A DNA stretch of 64,000 bases. Origin: Hesseltinella vesiculosa. Lineage: Eukaryota > Mucoromycota > Mucoromycetes > Mucorales > Cunninghamellaceae. The position numbers were made by a program, and so were the translations under genes. The notes beneath the pieces are model-generated. The model did no database searches. It worked only from the letters and a program-made list of their open reading frames with translations, and was not told the DNA's origin. The stretch spans positions 1,116,001 through 1,180,000 of the forward strand of contig MCGT01000002.1 in NCBI GenBank assembly GCA_002104935.1, in the 5' to 3' direction. Positions 13,401 to 25,622 of the stretch are shown piece after piece. How positions within the stretch are numbered: the first letter of the stretch is position 1; each line of letters opens with the position of its first letter.

Positions 13401-14986
13401 AGATCACGCCTCCTGAAGTGCTGCAGTTACATTGCTGTCCAAAAGTGGTGTCTTCATAAATCACGCCAATCTTGGACCAGCCTTGAAGAGCAGCAAAGGA
13501 TACCATGACGTCGGCAAAGATGACCTGAGTTGGGATTGTTCGAAAAAAATAATCGTAGGATGACTTGTCCGAGAGGGCAACTAAAAAGGAAGGGCGGTGA
13601 GCGATCACTTCAAAGACCGGAAGGCGGACATACTTGCAGTGGATGCAAAGGAGCACTGTGGGACTTGCAGTGTGCTGGAGATCAAGGCGCTGAGGCTTGT
13701 CCAAGAACTGGAGATATCGCCAATGACGCCCTGGACTTGCTGCTTCTGAAGCAGGGTGCCTGAAGCAAAGACGGCGTTGGTGACAGCAGCCTTTTCACTG
13801 ATTTCGGTGTTTGGGTACGAGTCTTTTGGAATGAGGGTAATGTAGGCACCAGGAATCAGTTGCTGCTGGTTAATGGTTTCGATGGCCATACGCACAGCTG
13901 AAAAGCCTCTGTTGTTTTAAGAGAAAGAGCTGAGTGGACGTTTTTTTTCGTAGGGGTATTATTGGGCTCACCCCCACACAACTTGAGCGGTAATGTTATC
14001 TTCTGTTTGACTAAAAGGAAGGAGCATGCCGATCTAGAGTGAATATAAACAAATGAGTCCTGATGGATGTCAGTCAGGGGGGCGGGGGTATTTACACGTA
14101 GTTCAGTGAGGCCAGCGATGTTCCTGGACGGCGTAATGGAAAATGTGTCTTCATCGAGCCGTTGAATGGTGTTGTTTGGATCTTGTGAAATGGGTCTACC
14201 AAACAAATGAATGGTGGACATGACAAGGAAAGGAGAAAAGCAACAACATAAAACAAAGTGGGAGGGTAAGGAGCAAGGGTGAACATTATGAAAAAGTGAG
14301 TTTTGGGGGTAAAGAAAGAGGGAAAAAAAATGCAAAAAAGGAGGCTGACTTTTTCATGCAGTTTTCGATCCACCTGAGCATAGCCATTGTTACATGATAT
14401 ATCGTCAAGTAAAAATGATAACGGTCCCGTAATAAGAAGTAGTACGGCAACACGATCCTTTGGCCAGAACCATAACTTGTTAGGTCCAGCGGACACGCAC
14501 GCTCATTGGTAGACTGGCCTATTGCATTCAAACGAGAAAATTTACGATCCTCATTTTTGTGCCAAACTCCTTAAAACGATTTATAGAAACCAATACTAAG
14601 ACGTAAGACGTCACTAGTAAAATAGACCCAACGAACAGACGATGAGGTATTAGGGGAATGAAAAAAAAAAAAAAAAGGAAAGGCTGTCCCTGTGCTGACT
14701 TACTTGGAAGGATGTGCCAGCTGCCAGGTGCTTTCATCAAAAATGAGCCCCAATGATCAACAGAAATGGAGCCCGTATGACAGTCTTGGCTCAGCCAGAG
14801 GAGGGCTTGTCTCGCTAAAAGAACACAAAATGCCCACCTGTCGCATGCAAAGCTTGAAATAAAAACAGCCCATGGCAGGCGCTGCCGTTGATCTTCCAAG
14901 GCTATGTGTTTCCAAGGCTGGAGGGCGATAGCTGCGGCTGGGTTGGATGGGAGGTGACCTGCTCGGAGATTCAAATTTTCTTCCAT
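10455..14986 (-). CDS. Class C (GABA-B-like) G-protein-coupled receptor with PH-like tail
   Basis: A multi-exon receptor. The ligand-binding Venus-flytrap domain spans about 14120-12880 (LTELR joined to IGMLLPFSQTE, VRMAIETINQQQLIPGAY, VQGVIGDISSSW, FNGIFMFDYWLSLSG). Seven TM helices follow (about 12370-11400): TM1 LAILTIASFGILFSILAF with YRKHEVFKAS, a conserved Cys in TM3 (TCYLQPITFSLGF), and the class C intracellular motif RNLIAKNYRIYRIFKN. After TM7 and an acidic linker, residues encoded near 11140-10830 (VLRWLPFLATWQMQHIMVF ... ASLLYWQQCF) look like a PH-type fold. The stop is at 10455-10457. The N-terminus is uncertain: the ATG at 14984-14986 gives an open first exon, but exons between 14800 and 14100 are not settled. 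It likely sits in the plasma membrane and signals through G proteins; ligand unknown. Confidence 0.75.
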
Positions 14987-15075
14987 CTTCTTTTGTTTTC
15001 TTTGCGCGCGCCGCATTTTTCTCTTTCTCTTTTTTTTTTTTGTTTTCCCACTTTGGTTTTTTTTGACAGTTTACA

Positions 15076-18000
15076 ATGAGCAACTCAGTGAATGACAACC
15101 TTCATCAGCTTTTTATCCAAACGCTCGATCCATCTACGCAAAAAAGCGGTAAGCCAAACCAAAATGAAAAGCGATGGAAACAACAGAAAAACTTTTTTTT
15201 CGTGTGGGACGACGATGGTCATTAACGCTGTTCTTTATCTTTTTTTTTTTGGCCAGCTACACATAACCTGCTACAAATCGAAATCCAACCTGGTTTCGCC
15301 AACACCCTGGTACAATTGCTCGCCAATGACAGCACCGATCCTACGTTGCGCTTCACAGTAGCCGTGTACTTCAAGAATTACATCAAACGTAATTGGGTGC
15401 CTGTAAGTCCTAGCCACTTTTCACAGTAGGACGGGGCGACTGATCTCGAGACGGTTTATTGTGTATTGTATTAGGATGACGAGAACAGCGATAGAATCAA
15501 TGCGCAAGATCGAGAAATGATCAAGAACCAGGTGGTGTCATTGATGATCACTGTACCTGAACGCATGCAATTGCAAATCAGCGATGCACTCAGTATCATT
15601 GCCTCGGAAGACTTCCCTGATCGTTGGCAAACGTTGCTTCCTGTAAGTGCCTACCAAAAGCTAGGTCAGCTCGATTCGATAGCTGATGCCTCTTCTAGGA
15701 ACTGGTCAGCCGCTTCAGTGACACCGATTACAAAACCAACAACGGCATTCTTCAGACCGCCCACTCCATCTTCAAAAAGTAAGGGTTCCTTGTAAAAACC
15801 TGGGAGAGCGCTGACGTGATAGCTTAGGTGGCGCTCCCAATTCAAGTGCGATGAACTGTTCTCCGAAATCAAGTATGTTCTCGATATCTTTTGTCCCAAG
15901 TACTTGGAGCTCTTCGGCGTAAGTGACATCGCCAAGCTTGTGTCCACCCTCTGACCCCTTTATGCCTAGGTGACCGACAATCTGATGGATCGATATGCGA
16001 CGGACGCCAACGCCTTGGCTGTGCTGAGCCAGTCCATGCTACTGTTGATCAAGATCTACTATGACTTGAACTGTCAAGATCTGCCAGAATTTTGCGAAGA
16101 CAACCTGCCACTGTTCTCCAACCTGTTCAAAAAGTATTTGGTTTACGCCAACCCTTTGCTTGCCTCGGATGTAAGCTCCAGAAAATCAATGAAACAAGTG
16201 GCTCACGGCATTGTTCGTAGGATGAAGAAGAGCCTGGTATGCTGGAAAAGATGAAGACGAGTATTTGTGAAATCATCGACCTGTATGCCCAGCGCTATTA
16301 TGAGGACTTCCCTCAACTCGGCGAATTTCTGCCTATTATCTTCAATTTGATCGCCGGCGCCACGCCTGAAGCCAAGTACGACATGGTAATGCCTTGGACG
16401 ATGACGCAAGCGTGAACGATGCTAATGCTCTCTCCTGACTGTAGCTGGTTTGCAAGGCCCTCGGCGTCTTGAACTCGGCCGCCAAGTTGGATTCCCAAAG
16501 GGACGGCTTCTCCAATGACGAAACCATGCGAAACCTGTGTCAAAACATCATTCTTCCCAATGTCACGCTGCGCAGTAAGACGCATCCCTGTCAACGAGAA
16601 AGCGTGGCTCACCCCTTTGATGTTTATAGCAAGCGACGAGGAACTGTTCGAAGACAACCCCATTGAATATATTCGCCGTGACATCGAAGGCTCAGGTGAG
16701 CCAACGCCCTGATTCAAGTCAACATGGATCTCATTTTTTTTGTTAGATTTGGATACGCGTCGTCGTGCCGCTGCCGACTTTGTGCGTGGACTTATGGAAA
16801 GATTCGAAGGTCCGGTCACTGCTATCTTTACCCAATACATTGCCAACTACCTAGAGGTAAGCTGTAGCGGAATCCTGGCATCCATTGACCACGTAGAAAT
16901 GAACGCTTCTTTTTTTTTTTTTTTTTGCATGGAAATAATAGACTTACAAAAGCAACCCCCAAGGCGAATGGAAAGCCAAGGACACGGCCATTTTCTTGCT
17001 GGTGGCTATTTCGGCGAAGCGCAGCAACAGCTTTGTAAGTACTACCCACGACAGGACCAAGCCATAACAAGGAAGATTGACACGCGCCTTTTTTTCAATC
17101 GCCTAAAAGCAAGGTGTGACCCAAACCAATGCTTTGGTCAACATTGTGGAATTCTTTACAAACAACGTTTTGCAAGATCTGCAAAGCGATGTCAACCAAG
17201 GCGTACCCATTCTCAAGGTGGATGCCATCAAATACCTTTATACCTTCCGGAACCAGGTTAGACGAAAAAAAAAAAAAAAAAAGAGGGCTCGATTGACGTG
17301 GATGACTCAACTTGTGGCAAACTTTTTAGCTGACCAAAGATCAATTGTTGACGGTGATGCCATTGCTGGTCAGCCACCTGCAATCGCGTGACTACGTGGT
17401 GCACACGTATGCTGCCATTGCCATCGACCGCGTGCTGGTTCTGCGACACGGAAACGAGCAAGTCTTCCTGCCTCAAGATATCAAACCCTATGCCGAAGCC
17501 ATGCTGACCCAGCTCTTTGCCTTGATTGAAGCCGGCCAAACGCCTGAAAAGCTGTCGGAAAACGACTACTTGATGAAAGGTATAAGAAAAATCTAGGCGG
17601 ACACAGACTGGGCAAGCAAAACTCATGGCCCTTTTTACAAAGCCATTTTCCGTGTGATTGTGACCAGTCGCAAGGACATGGTGCCTTATGTCAATGTGAT
17701 CATGACCAAATTGACCAATGTCATGGCTATTATCAGCAAGAACCCTAGCAACCCCAAGTTCAACCATTTCGTGTTTGAGAGCATCGGCGGCCTGATCAAG
17801 TAACGTGGCAGCACGGACGCGAAGCACCTTGCTCATGCATCTCACTCGTTTTTTTGATAGGTTTGTGTGCCCTGTCTCCACCGACGCAACCAATGAGTTC
17901 GAAAAGCTGTTGTTTGGTCCTTTCCAAGCCATTCTTTCTCAAAGTGTCCAAGGTACAGAGCGAATGGGAAAAAAAATAACGCAGGGAGCTAACGTGTGGT

Positions 18001-19158
18001 GTTCCAGAGTTCATTCCGTACACCTTCCAGCTGATGGCGCAGCTATTGGAGCATCATGTTGGCAGTGAGCTGGCCCCTGATTATGTGGAGCTGCTGAACC
18101 TGGTGATGAACCCTTCGTATTGGGAACAAGGCAACATCCCCGCGCTTGTGCGTCTGCTGGAAGCCTATTTGAACCGGGGCATCAATAACATCCTGGCCAC
18201 CAACCGATTGGAAACCATCCTCGGCATTTTCCAACAAAAACTCATCAATTCACGCTTGAACGACCATTTCGGCATGACCTTGCTGAATTCGGTCATCAAA
18301 GCGGTGCCTTGGTAAATTGACTTGCAAAGGATGATTCGTTGATTGCTCATTCTTTCCTCTAAGGAACGTCCTGAAAAACTACATGCCAGCTTTGGTGAGC
18401 TGTATCCTGCGCCGTCTGCAAGGGAAGCGACGCGACGGCAAGATGACCATGGACCGATTTACCCGCAATGTGACGCTGTGGTTCTGTCTCTTCTTCACCT
18501 TGGAACGCCTTGGCTCACCGGATGAACTGATTCAGATCATCGATAGCATGCAGCCTGGGTAAGTAGAAACGATGGCTGCGCACCGACCAGAGTTCTCAGC
18601 CTTTATTTAACTTAGCCTCTTTGGCCAATTGATGGAATCTGTGCTGTTGGACAATTTGAATTCGATGCGTGATCCCATTGACTACAAGATCTGCTCATTT
18701 GGCATGGTGCGCATGCTGACGGCTAGCAACCTGATGTTCCAGCCCAACTATGTTGGTTCTCTGTGGCCTCGGACCTTCAATGCCTTGTTGAGCCAGCTGG
18801 AGTTGCCTCCCAACTTTGTTGCTGAAGAAGAGGAAAACTTTGATCGCTTTGAAATGGACGAAGAAAATGCCACCTATCAAAACACCTTCTCTCGTCTCAG
18901 CACCACCGCTCCTCTTCGTGACGACCCCACCTCGGCCTTCCCCTCCTGCAAGGTCTTCTTGGCCCAACAATTGGTTGCCTTGCCTCCTGATCGTCGTGCT
19001 ATGGTAATCGTCGCTTCTATTGATTCCCTGGTCACTCACTTTTTATTTTTTTCGTTGAATGTCATTAGGCAAAGGAAGCCCTGGCCCAAGTGACCCGGGC
19101 CATGGAATTTTTGCCAAAATACTTTGCAGAAGCCAACATCTCTCTGGATCGTTTTTAG
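15076..19158 (+). CDS. CSE1: Exportin-2 / CSE1 (importin-alpha re-exporter)
   Basis: Start ATG at 15076 (MSNSVNDNLHQLFIQTLDPS), stop TAG at 19156-19158, more than a dozen short introns. Conserved CSE1/CAS blocks are clear: RFTVAVYFKNYIKRNWVP, QISDALSIIASEDFPDRWQT, QFKCDELFSEIKYVLDIFCP, and VTDNLMDRYATDANAL. The C-terminal blocks (LVRLLEAYLNRGIN, ICSFGMVRMLTASNLM, and an end at ANISLDRF) also fit. The HEAT-repeat protein binds RanGTP and returns importin-alpha to the cytoplasm. Coverage looks complete, about 970 aa once spliced, as in the family. A polyadenylation-like AATAAA lies about 40 bp after the stop. Confidence 0.95.
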
Positions 19159-19535
19159 TTCCTTATAAACAGTACATCGTCTCCCGCTGGCGACACAATA
19201 AATTAGGTTTTCTCGATCGTCATGAATTTCCGCGCACGCTCAACTGTCGTGGATACTGCTGCGGTTGCCTCCTTCGTCTTTTTTTTTTTTTTTTTTTTTT
19301 TTTTACAACAACAACTGTGTCAGGTTTTACTCTTTTCCAGGCGACTTTGCCTGTTTCTTACTGTTCCAATCACAAAATTCGTCTAGTTGCTCCAGTTCAG
19401 CTGTGACACGTTCACGAGCCAGACGCGGAACAGAAAAAAAAAAAAAAAAACAAGTGGCCAGAGAGGCAGCCCTTCTTTCCACAAGACCATTTTTATTTTT
19501 CTCTAGAATTTCGAGCATCCTATCCATAACATAGA

Positions 19536-21784
19536 ATGCTTGCCAAGGTAATGATTAACTAGGATGAAGAAGCATGTCAGTGTCTGATGTGACCATTTTT
19601 GGTAGACCATTGAAATCAATTGGCATGATACAAAAGCTGTTTATTCAGTGGATTTTTCGACTGATGGCCAACGACTTGCCACTGCCGGTGCCGATGCTTC
19701 TGTGCGGGTAATGGAAGCGATAATGAAAAAAGGACACGGCATTGATGATGCTCGATGGAGAAACAAGTACACTCATTTTTATTTTTTTATTTTTTTGCCA
19801 TTTGCTTGGTTCGACATTTAGATTTGGTCCATCCAACGAGCACCTGAAAAAAAAACCAATCATCATGGCCAACCTCAACTGCCTCTGCAGATCGACTTTT
19901 TATCCGAGCTAAAGCGCCACACCTCTCCCGTTAATGTGGTCCGATTTTCTCCCAACTGTCAACACCTGGCAACGGCTGGCGATGGTAAAGACAAGCTTGC
20001 CTTCAAAAAAAAAAACAGACACACACACACTCAGGCAGTGAGTGGCGCACGCCGCTCCTGTGCGGGAACCTGATCTAAAACATGTTGATTGTTAGATACG
20101 GGTGTAGTGATTTGGCAATTATCCAATCAAAGAGAACATGCATTTGGGAGTGACCATGACGATTTTGAAAAGGAAACTTGGAAACCTTTACAGCTGCTCT
20201 AGTAAGTCAAGAAAAGCAGGCTGCCCACGACCCGCTATGATTGGCTCACCTTTTTTTTTTTTTTTTTTTTTCAATGGCTTTGTAGTGGCCACACCAAGGA
20301 AATCTATGATTTGGCTTGGTCCCCCTGTAGTCAGTACCTTGTTACTGCCTCTATTGACAACACGGCAAGAGTCTGGAGCATACCTCAGAGTAAGCGGAAA
20401 GAGAAACGCTTGCCCTTTTTTTTTTAATGATCCTTCTCTTTTTAGAATCCTGTATCCATGTCATTCGAGACCACACCCACTACGTCCAAGGCGTGACTTG
20501 GGACCCTCTGGGTAAATATGTTGCGACGCAAAGCAGTGACAGGTAAAGATGAAGAGCCTGTGGATCAAATGTGACGTTCTTTCTCCTATAGGTCGGTCAA
20601 TGTGTACCAGTACAGGAAGCTTGCCAATGGGACGCTCGAGTTTGATGCCTGCTGCAAACGACACACGTACCTGTACGACCACAAAAAAAAGCTACCTACC
20701 ACAGCTGCTCCGTCACTGGCACCAGCCACGACCACCCCAGCCAACCCTCTCACCATGGATGCCTCAGACAAGGCCACGACAGAGGACACTGCCATGGAGA
20801 CAGAAGACGAGGTCACGCCCACCCCTGCACCTGTGCCTGCGCGTACCTCCCATGCGCTCCATCGCCTGTACCACGACGAAAACCTGGTGTCCTTCTTCCG
20901 CCGCCTTGCCTTTAGCCCGGACGGAGGCTTGCTGGTGACGCCTGCCGGCATCTGCAAGGACCAAGAAAGCGACTGTTACGATGATGATTCACAGCATTGC
21001 TCCTATGTGTATGCGCGCAACAGTCTCAGAAAACACCCCATCGGCTTCATGGGCCAGCACATCAAGCCTTCGATCTCCGTTCGATGGAGTCCTCAATTTT
21101 ATGCTCTCCGACCTGGCCCTTCCGTCTTCCAGCTGACTTATCGTATGGTCTATGCCATTGCCACCCAGGATTCTCTTTACATCTATGATACCCAACAAGC
21201 TTCCCCGCTCTGTGCCCTGACGGGCTTCCACTATGCACCCATCACGGATCTCAGCTGGTAAGAGAAAAAATATCCCAGGAAACCACGGTTGCACCAACCT
21301 TTTTTTTTTTTTTTTTTTGTCATCACCCGGTGTCAGGTCCAGTGATGGGACAATTTTGACTTTTTCTTCCGCGGACGGATACTGCTCAGCTGCTGTGTTT
21401 GACGAGAATGAACTTGGCGTGGCGACAGCCCCTCCAATGTGCCACGAGGATGCCCCAATGACAGCCTTGGATTCACCAGCGGTGACACACCCTCCGGCTT
21501 CGCCACCTGGGCTCTCGACTGTCTTTCCCTCCCATCCCACGAACACCGCCACCTCAACGACGACAAAGATCAAACGCATCACGCCTACGTTTGTTTCACC
21601 CCACTGGACACCTCCCACGGCATCTGCCGCTACCGACCCAACTGTCCATCAGCCTACTTCCTCCACCATCAACCCTGCCAAGAAGCGGATCCAGCCCACC
21701 TTGGTGTTTCAGCCATCCAATCCATCTGACAAAAAGAAACGCCGTATCGTGCCCATCCTGATCTCCTCAAACACTTCATCTTGA
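19536..21784 (+). CDS. CAC2: Chromatin assembly factor 1 subunit p60 / Cac2 (WD40)
   Basis: The first exon encodes only MLAK, then an intron, then [20 protein letters not shown], the classic N-terminus of CAF-1 p60. WD40 blades follow: [12 protein letters not shown] with [44 protein letters not shown], and [21 protein letters not shown] low-complexity insert (about 20700-20830) interrupts the propeller, as in other p60 proteins. The C-terminus after 21450 is Thr/Pro/Ser-rich and ends with repeated basic blocks ([22 protein letters not shown]), resembling the histone-chaperone-binding tail. The stop TGA is at 21782-21784. In complex with p150 and p48 it loads H3-H4 during replication. Confidence 0.9.
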
Positions 21785-22321
21785 AACAAAAAAAAAAAAA
21801 GAATAATAATAATAATAAAAACTCAGTCGGACCATGCTTGGATCGTCAGCGTAGCCTGTTTTCCCGATCACAATAAACAAATGGGTGCCAATTGTCAAGA
21901 AATCGCATTATTATTGTAGGACCGTTTATTTTATTTTTTTTAATGGTAATGCATCATGTGAATCAGGAAAAAAAAAATAAGATTGGGGTGGTCGATGGAA
22001 ACCTATTCTTGGAACAGAATTTTACCGGTCGATCCCTCCAATAATCTGGGGTAGGATAGAAATTTAAAATAGACAGGAACAATGGCAAGAGGAGCGAGGG
22101 ATATCATTTTTGCATTAAATCATAAAAAAAAAAAAGAGATTGTTGCTATGGAATAGTAGAGGGGATTCAAACTTGATGAAATGTATGCAAAATTGAAGGA
22201 TGTGGGAAGGCAATGGAATATATGACGATGAGGTGAGCATGTGTGGGTGTGAGAAAAAAAAACCCCCCCAAGGGGAAGCACAATGTTTGTTGTTAAGAGA
22301 AAAAAAAAGTTTTAGACCGTG
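21785..22321. other. Convergent 3' intergenic region with an AAT microsatellite
   Basis: Between two converging genes. It contains an (AAT)n run at about 21802-21820, followed by several A or T runs and AATAAA-like signals on both strands (for example near 21870). No gene seen. Confidence 0.6.
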
Positions 22322-23399
22322 TCACACAACCATCAATTCATCCTTGGTTAAAAAGATGCCTCTGTTTGCACCAGTGTAGAAATAGCGCCGACCATTGACA
22401 GAGCCATCGTTCTTTCCAACTAGAGTAATCCACCAACAGATTTTAGCCACACAAAGAAAAACGTGAATACCACGAAAAAAAGCATGCCCTCGTTTTTTTT
22501 TTTTTTTTTTTACCTGCACGTTCCAATTCCACACCAATCCATTCGCCTTCAGCCCAATGGACAGGCCCAATATAACGGACAAAGGCGGTGGTTTTGAGAG
22601 GGCTTCGGATTAATTTGACCTTATTGCCGTAGGACAGCTCGGCACGACGGGACAACTCGATGGAGGTGACAGTGGCACCAGACAGAAGCTCATCATTGGC
22701 AGTCTTGGGTAAGAAAAACTTTGTCCATTTCTTACGTTTCTTGGTGTGAAGCTGTGGCTGTTGGCGGGAGCCATCCTCGGGAAGGGACCATCTTTTTTGT
22801 AGTTGGGAGGTGTCGTGGGTTGAACCGACAGGGGTGGTGGAAGTTCGGGTCAACGCATGGCTGGTTTGAGCCAAACAGTCGTCAGGAGGGGGTGGTGTGG
22901 CTGGGGTTCGCAATGGGGTTTCAGGCAAAGCAAACTTGAGCCGACGAGGTATCCGTTCCTGCTCCTCCTTTTTTTTTAGCTCTTCGTCCAGCTCTCGCTG
23001 CTCTTCGATGCGATCCATGCGGGCCTGGGTCTCCATCGACAGCAGCACCTCGAGATTGTCGGCGGTGAGGGATTGAAGTTGTTCGGCCAGTTTGGTATCG
23101 ATGGTGGAGGGAAGCGGCTCGAGAGGAAGAGGTGGGGTGGGTGGGGGATTCGGCAAGACGGTCTGGGGAGCGTCGGCTTTGTCTTGGCCAGGTCCGAGTT
23201 CTTGGCAGGGAGGAGACGGTGTGCCGCTTGGGTGAATGGACGAATGATTGGTCAATATTGGCTTCAGTGGCTCGATATAAGAGCGAGAATGGACAAGGAT
23301 CGAGCTAGGTTGAGTCATAATATCGCCTGTCGATTGGGTTTTGCGCAGGTCAAGGCTGGATGCTTTTTTCTTTTTACCAATAAAATTGAATATCCTCAT
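22322..23399 (-). CDS. CAP-Gly domain protein (microtubule-associated)
   Basis: Two exons. The start ATG at 23397-23399 opens MRIFNFIGKKKKASSLDL. A long Pro-rich, Ser/Thr-rich region and a short charged helix (MDRIEEQRELDEELKKKEEQ, about residues 130-150) lead to a C-terminal CAP-Gly domain: LSYGNKVKLIRSPLKTTAFV, RYIGPVHWAEGEWIGVELER and, after the intron (about 22421-22515), VGKNDGSVNGRRYF. GKNDGSV is the invariant CAP-Gly signature that binds EEY/F tails of tubulin or EB1. Stop TGA at 22322-22324. C-terminal placement with no long coiled coil differs from CLIP-170/Bik1 and from tubulin cofactors; specific role unknown. Confidence 0.85.
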
Positions 23400-23856
23400 G
23401 GCCGGTGGCAGGTGTAAAAAAAGAAAGAAAGAAAAAATTGAAAGGAAAAAGGAAAGAGAGAAGGGGAAACAAGCTTTCCCCCCCCCCTACCCGCCATGGA
23501 ATAAATAATCATGAACCACGTGATCGTACTTCTTGCCAAACAACCACCCAAAATTTCCTTTTCCTGTCCCTCTCCTTTCGAACAATAGCTTTTTTTTTCC
23601 CACTGCCTGACGTTGCCACGCTTGGAAGACGGAGCAAAGGATGACTGCATAACTAACATGGCATTCATTTTTCTCTTCTTCTTTATTGCTTTGTGCTGGT
23701 TTTCAGATATGAAGGAGTTGACGTTTGACATTATGCCAAAAAAAAAAAATGCAAGACAGGGAAAATGTTGGAAAAAAAAAATCAAGCAGAGGGGTGGTAT
23801 GCAAGGAGACAGGTGATTGGCATCCAAGGGAAGGAGGGAAAGAAAAACGGGTGAGC

Positions 23857-24335
23857 TCACTTGACACGCACATTGGCTTGTTGAGGGTTGGGGGTTTGAG
23901 CCTCGCGACGAGCGGCATCTTGGAGCAAGGCTGTGTCCACAGCTTGTGAAGGGAGCTGCACATAACGCACGACTGAGCCTCGAATGAAACAGTTCTTGAC
24001 AGCAATCTACCAAGCGTCAAAGAAAATAGAGCTGAGCTGCATCCTGTCGACCTGCTTTGGTTCTCTCTAACATCAGTGCATTGTTTTTCTCTTTACCATG
24101 TGAGGATAGCGATCTTGATCAATGACGGTAATGTCATCCAGTTTGATGTTTAAATACTGATCGACAGACTTGAGCACACCCGTCACGGCAAGATCGTTTT
24201 TCAATTCCACCGTCACTCGTTGATCCACTAGCGTTTTAAAGAATGAATAGAACAGCTACAATGGACACATGGATAGATGAAAAAAAAATGCTGAGTCCCA
24301 TTGCCCATGGCTGTTCATTTCTTTGCCCTTACCAT
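23857..24335 (-). CDS. LSM2: U6 snRNA-associated Sm-like protein LSm2
   Basis: Three exons: 24333-24335 (ATG alone), 24097-24255 and 23857-24006. The product begins M-LFYSFFKTLVDQRVTVELK, continues NDLAVTGVLKSVDQYLNIKL and DRYPHM, then IAVKNCFIRGSVVRYVQLPS and ends at NVRVK. All Sm1 and Sm2 motif residues (LKSVDQYLNIKL, CFIRGSVVRYV) match LSm2, a member of the LSm1-7 (mRNA decay) and LSm2-8 (U6 snRNA) rings. The length (about 100 aa) is usual. The first intron falls directly after the start codon. Confidence 0.95.
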
Positions 24336-24998
24336 GATGAGGCGTCGCAAGTCTTTAGAAAAACAAACAAAAAAAAAAATGGAAAAAAATAGTTAGTTGG
24401 TTTTCACTGCCCGCTCTGCCTGAGCACAAAGAGCGGTGAAGAAAAAAAAACCAAGGTTGCTATCCATTGCGTGGCAGGATGGTCACATTGGTCTCTTGGA
24501 TCACCACCAACGGTGGAGTCCCATGACAACATCAAAGCCTATTAGCCGAAGAAAGGAGGAAGAGGTGTGTTTGGCGCGCGAAATTAAAAAAGAAAAGGGG
24601 GATCAAGAAATCCTTGCTTTAATAAGCATTCAAGCAGAGGAGTTGCAACATTTCGTTTGGAAAAAAAGAGCAGGGAAATAAAATGGGAATGGCATAAAGG
24701 GGACAAGAAGTCCAAGTGGCGGTGAAGCACGACATGGCTGTGATGGGTGTTTTGCCCCCCCCCCCCATCTCCGTCGAGCACACCTGGCATTGCTCGCGAA
24801 AGAACCATCATCCTCATCATGTATGTCGTGGGCGAGATGCCGTAAGTTCAGTAGGCGGGCTAATGCCAGGGTGAAGTGACCTAAGCTTATTTTCACAATG
24901 AGACTTTATTTCGGAAGTGTACAATAAGCGTGAAAGGGGCTTGAGGGTGAGGGTGACTATGGAAAGGGGTGATGGCGTAGCATGCTTTGATTTTTTTC

Positions 24999-25396
24999 TT
25001 AACGGAGACGACGAGCTTCACGTTCAGATTCCAAAAGACACAAAATGTCGTTTTCACGAACGGGACCCTTGACGTTACGGATGATGCTACGGTTGGAATC
25101 GTCCATGAATTCAACGCGGACTTGGGTGACACCACCACGGGAACCGGTGCGGCCGAGGACCTTGATCACCTTGGCGAGCTTGACAGGAGTCTTTTGAGCG
25201 TCCTATGATGAAGTCAGTGAGTGCGATTCACAGGGCATGTCGTTTCATTTTTTTTTCTCGCATGGTTGCTGGTGTTGAAGGAAGCTGAGATGTCGTTCTA
25301 TCCATCCATCCATCCATCTGGTTTCTTTTCTATACACAACATCCATCCTACATCCCTAACGCATTATCACACAGCTTAGAGAGAGTGACTTACCAT
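24999..25396 (-). CDS. RPS28: 40S ribosomal protein S28 (eS28)
   Basis: Two exons: 25394-25396 holds only the ATG, followed by intron 25203-25393 (GTAAGT...TAG), and 24999-25202 encodes the rest ([40 protein letters not shown], then [11 protein letters not shown], stop TAA). Residues are nearly invariant for eS28, an S1-like beta-barrel protein of the small-subunit head near the mRNA exit channel. The CTTTTT/CT-rich segments and TCCATCCATCC repeats at 25300-25350 lie inside the large first intron. Length 68 aa, as in the family. Confidence 0.95.
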
Positions 25397-25622
25397 GTTA
25401 ATCGACTTGTGATATATAAAATAAAAAGGGAAGAAGAAAAAAAAAAAAACCAGGAAAAAAAAAAAAAAAAAAAAAGAGCCCTTTTTTTTTCCACCATGAA
25501 TTCGGTGCCTCGTCAAGTCCCTCTCACGTTCTTTTTTTTTGTTTTCTTTTCTTTTTGATAGTCTTTGCCCTAGCAACAGTTTTCTATTCTATTTACATTG
25601 CTATCTCGTATTTACACCCTCC

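Noticed and set aside
25539..25622. Longer N-terminus of the Sds3-like protein
   Set aside because: It would add a Phe/Leu-rich stretch preceded by a T-rich acceptor-like sequence; the 25623 start fits the family better.
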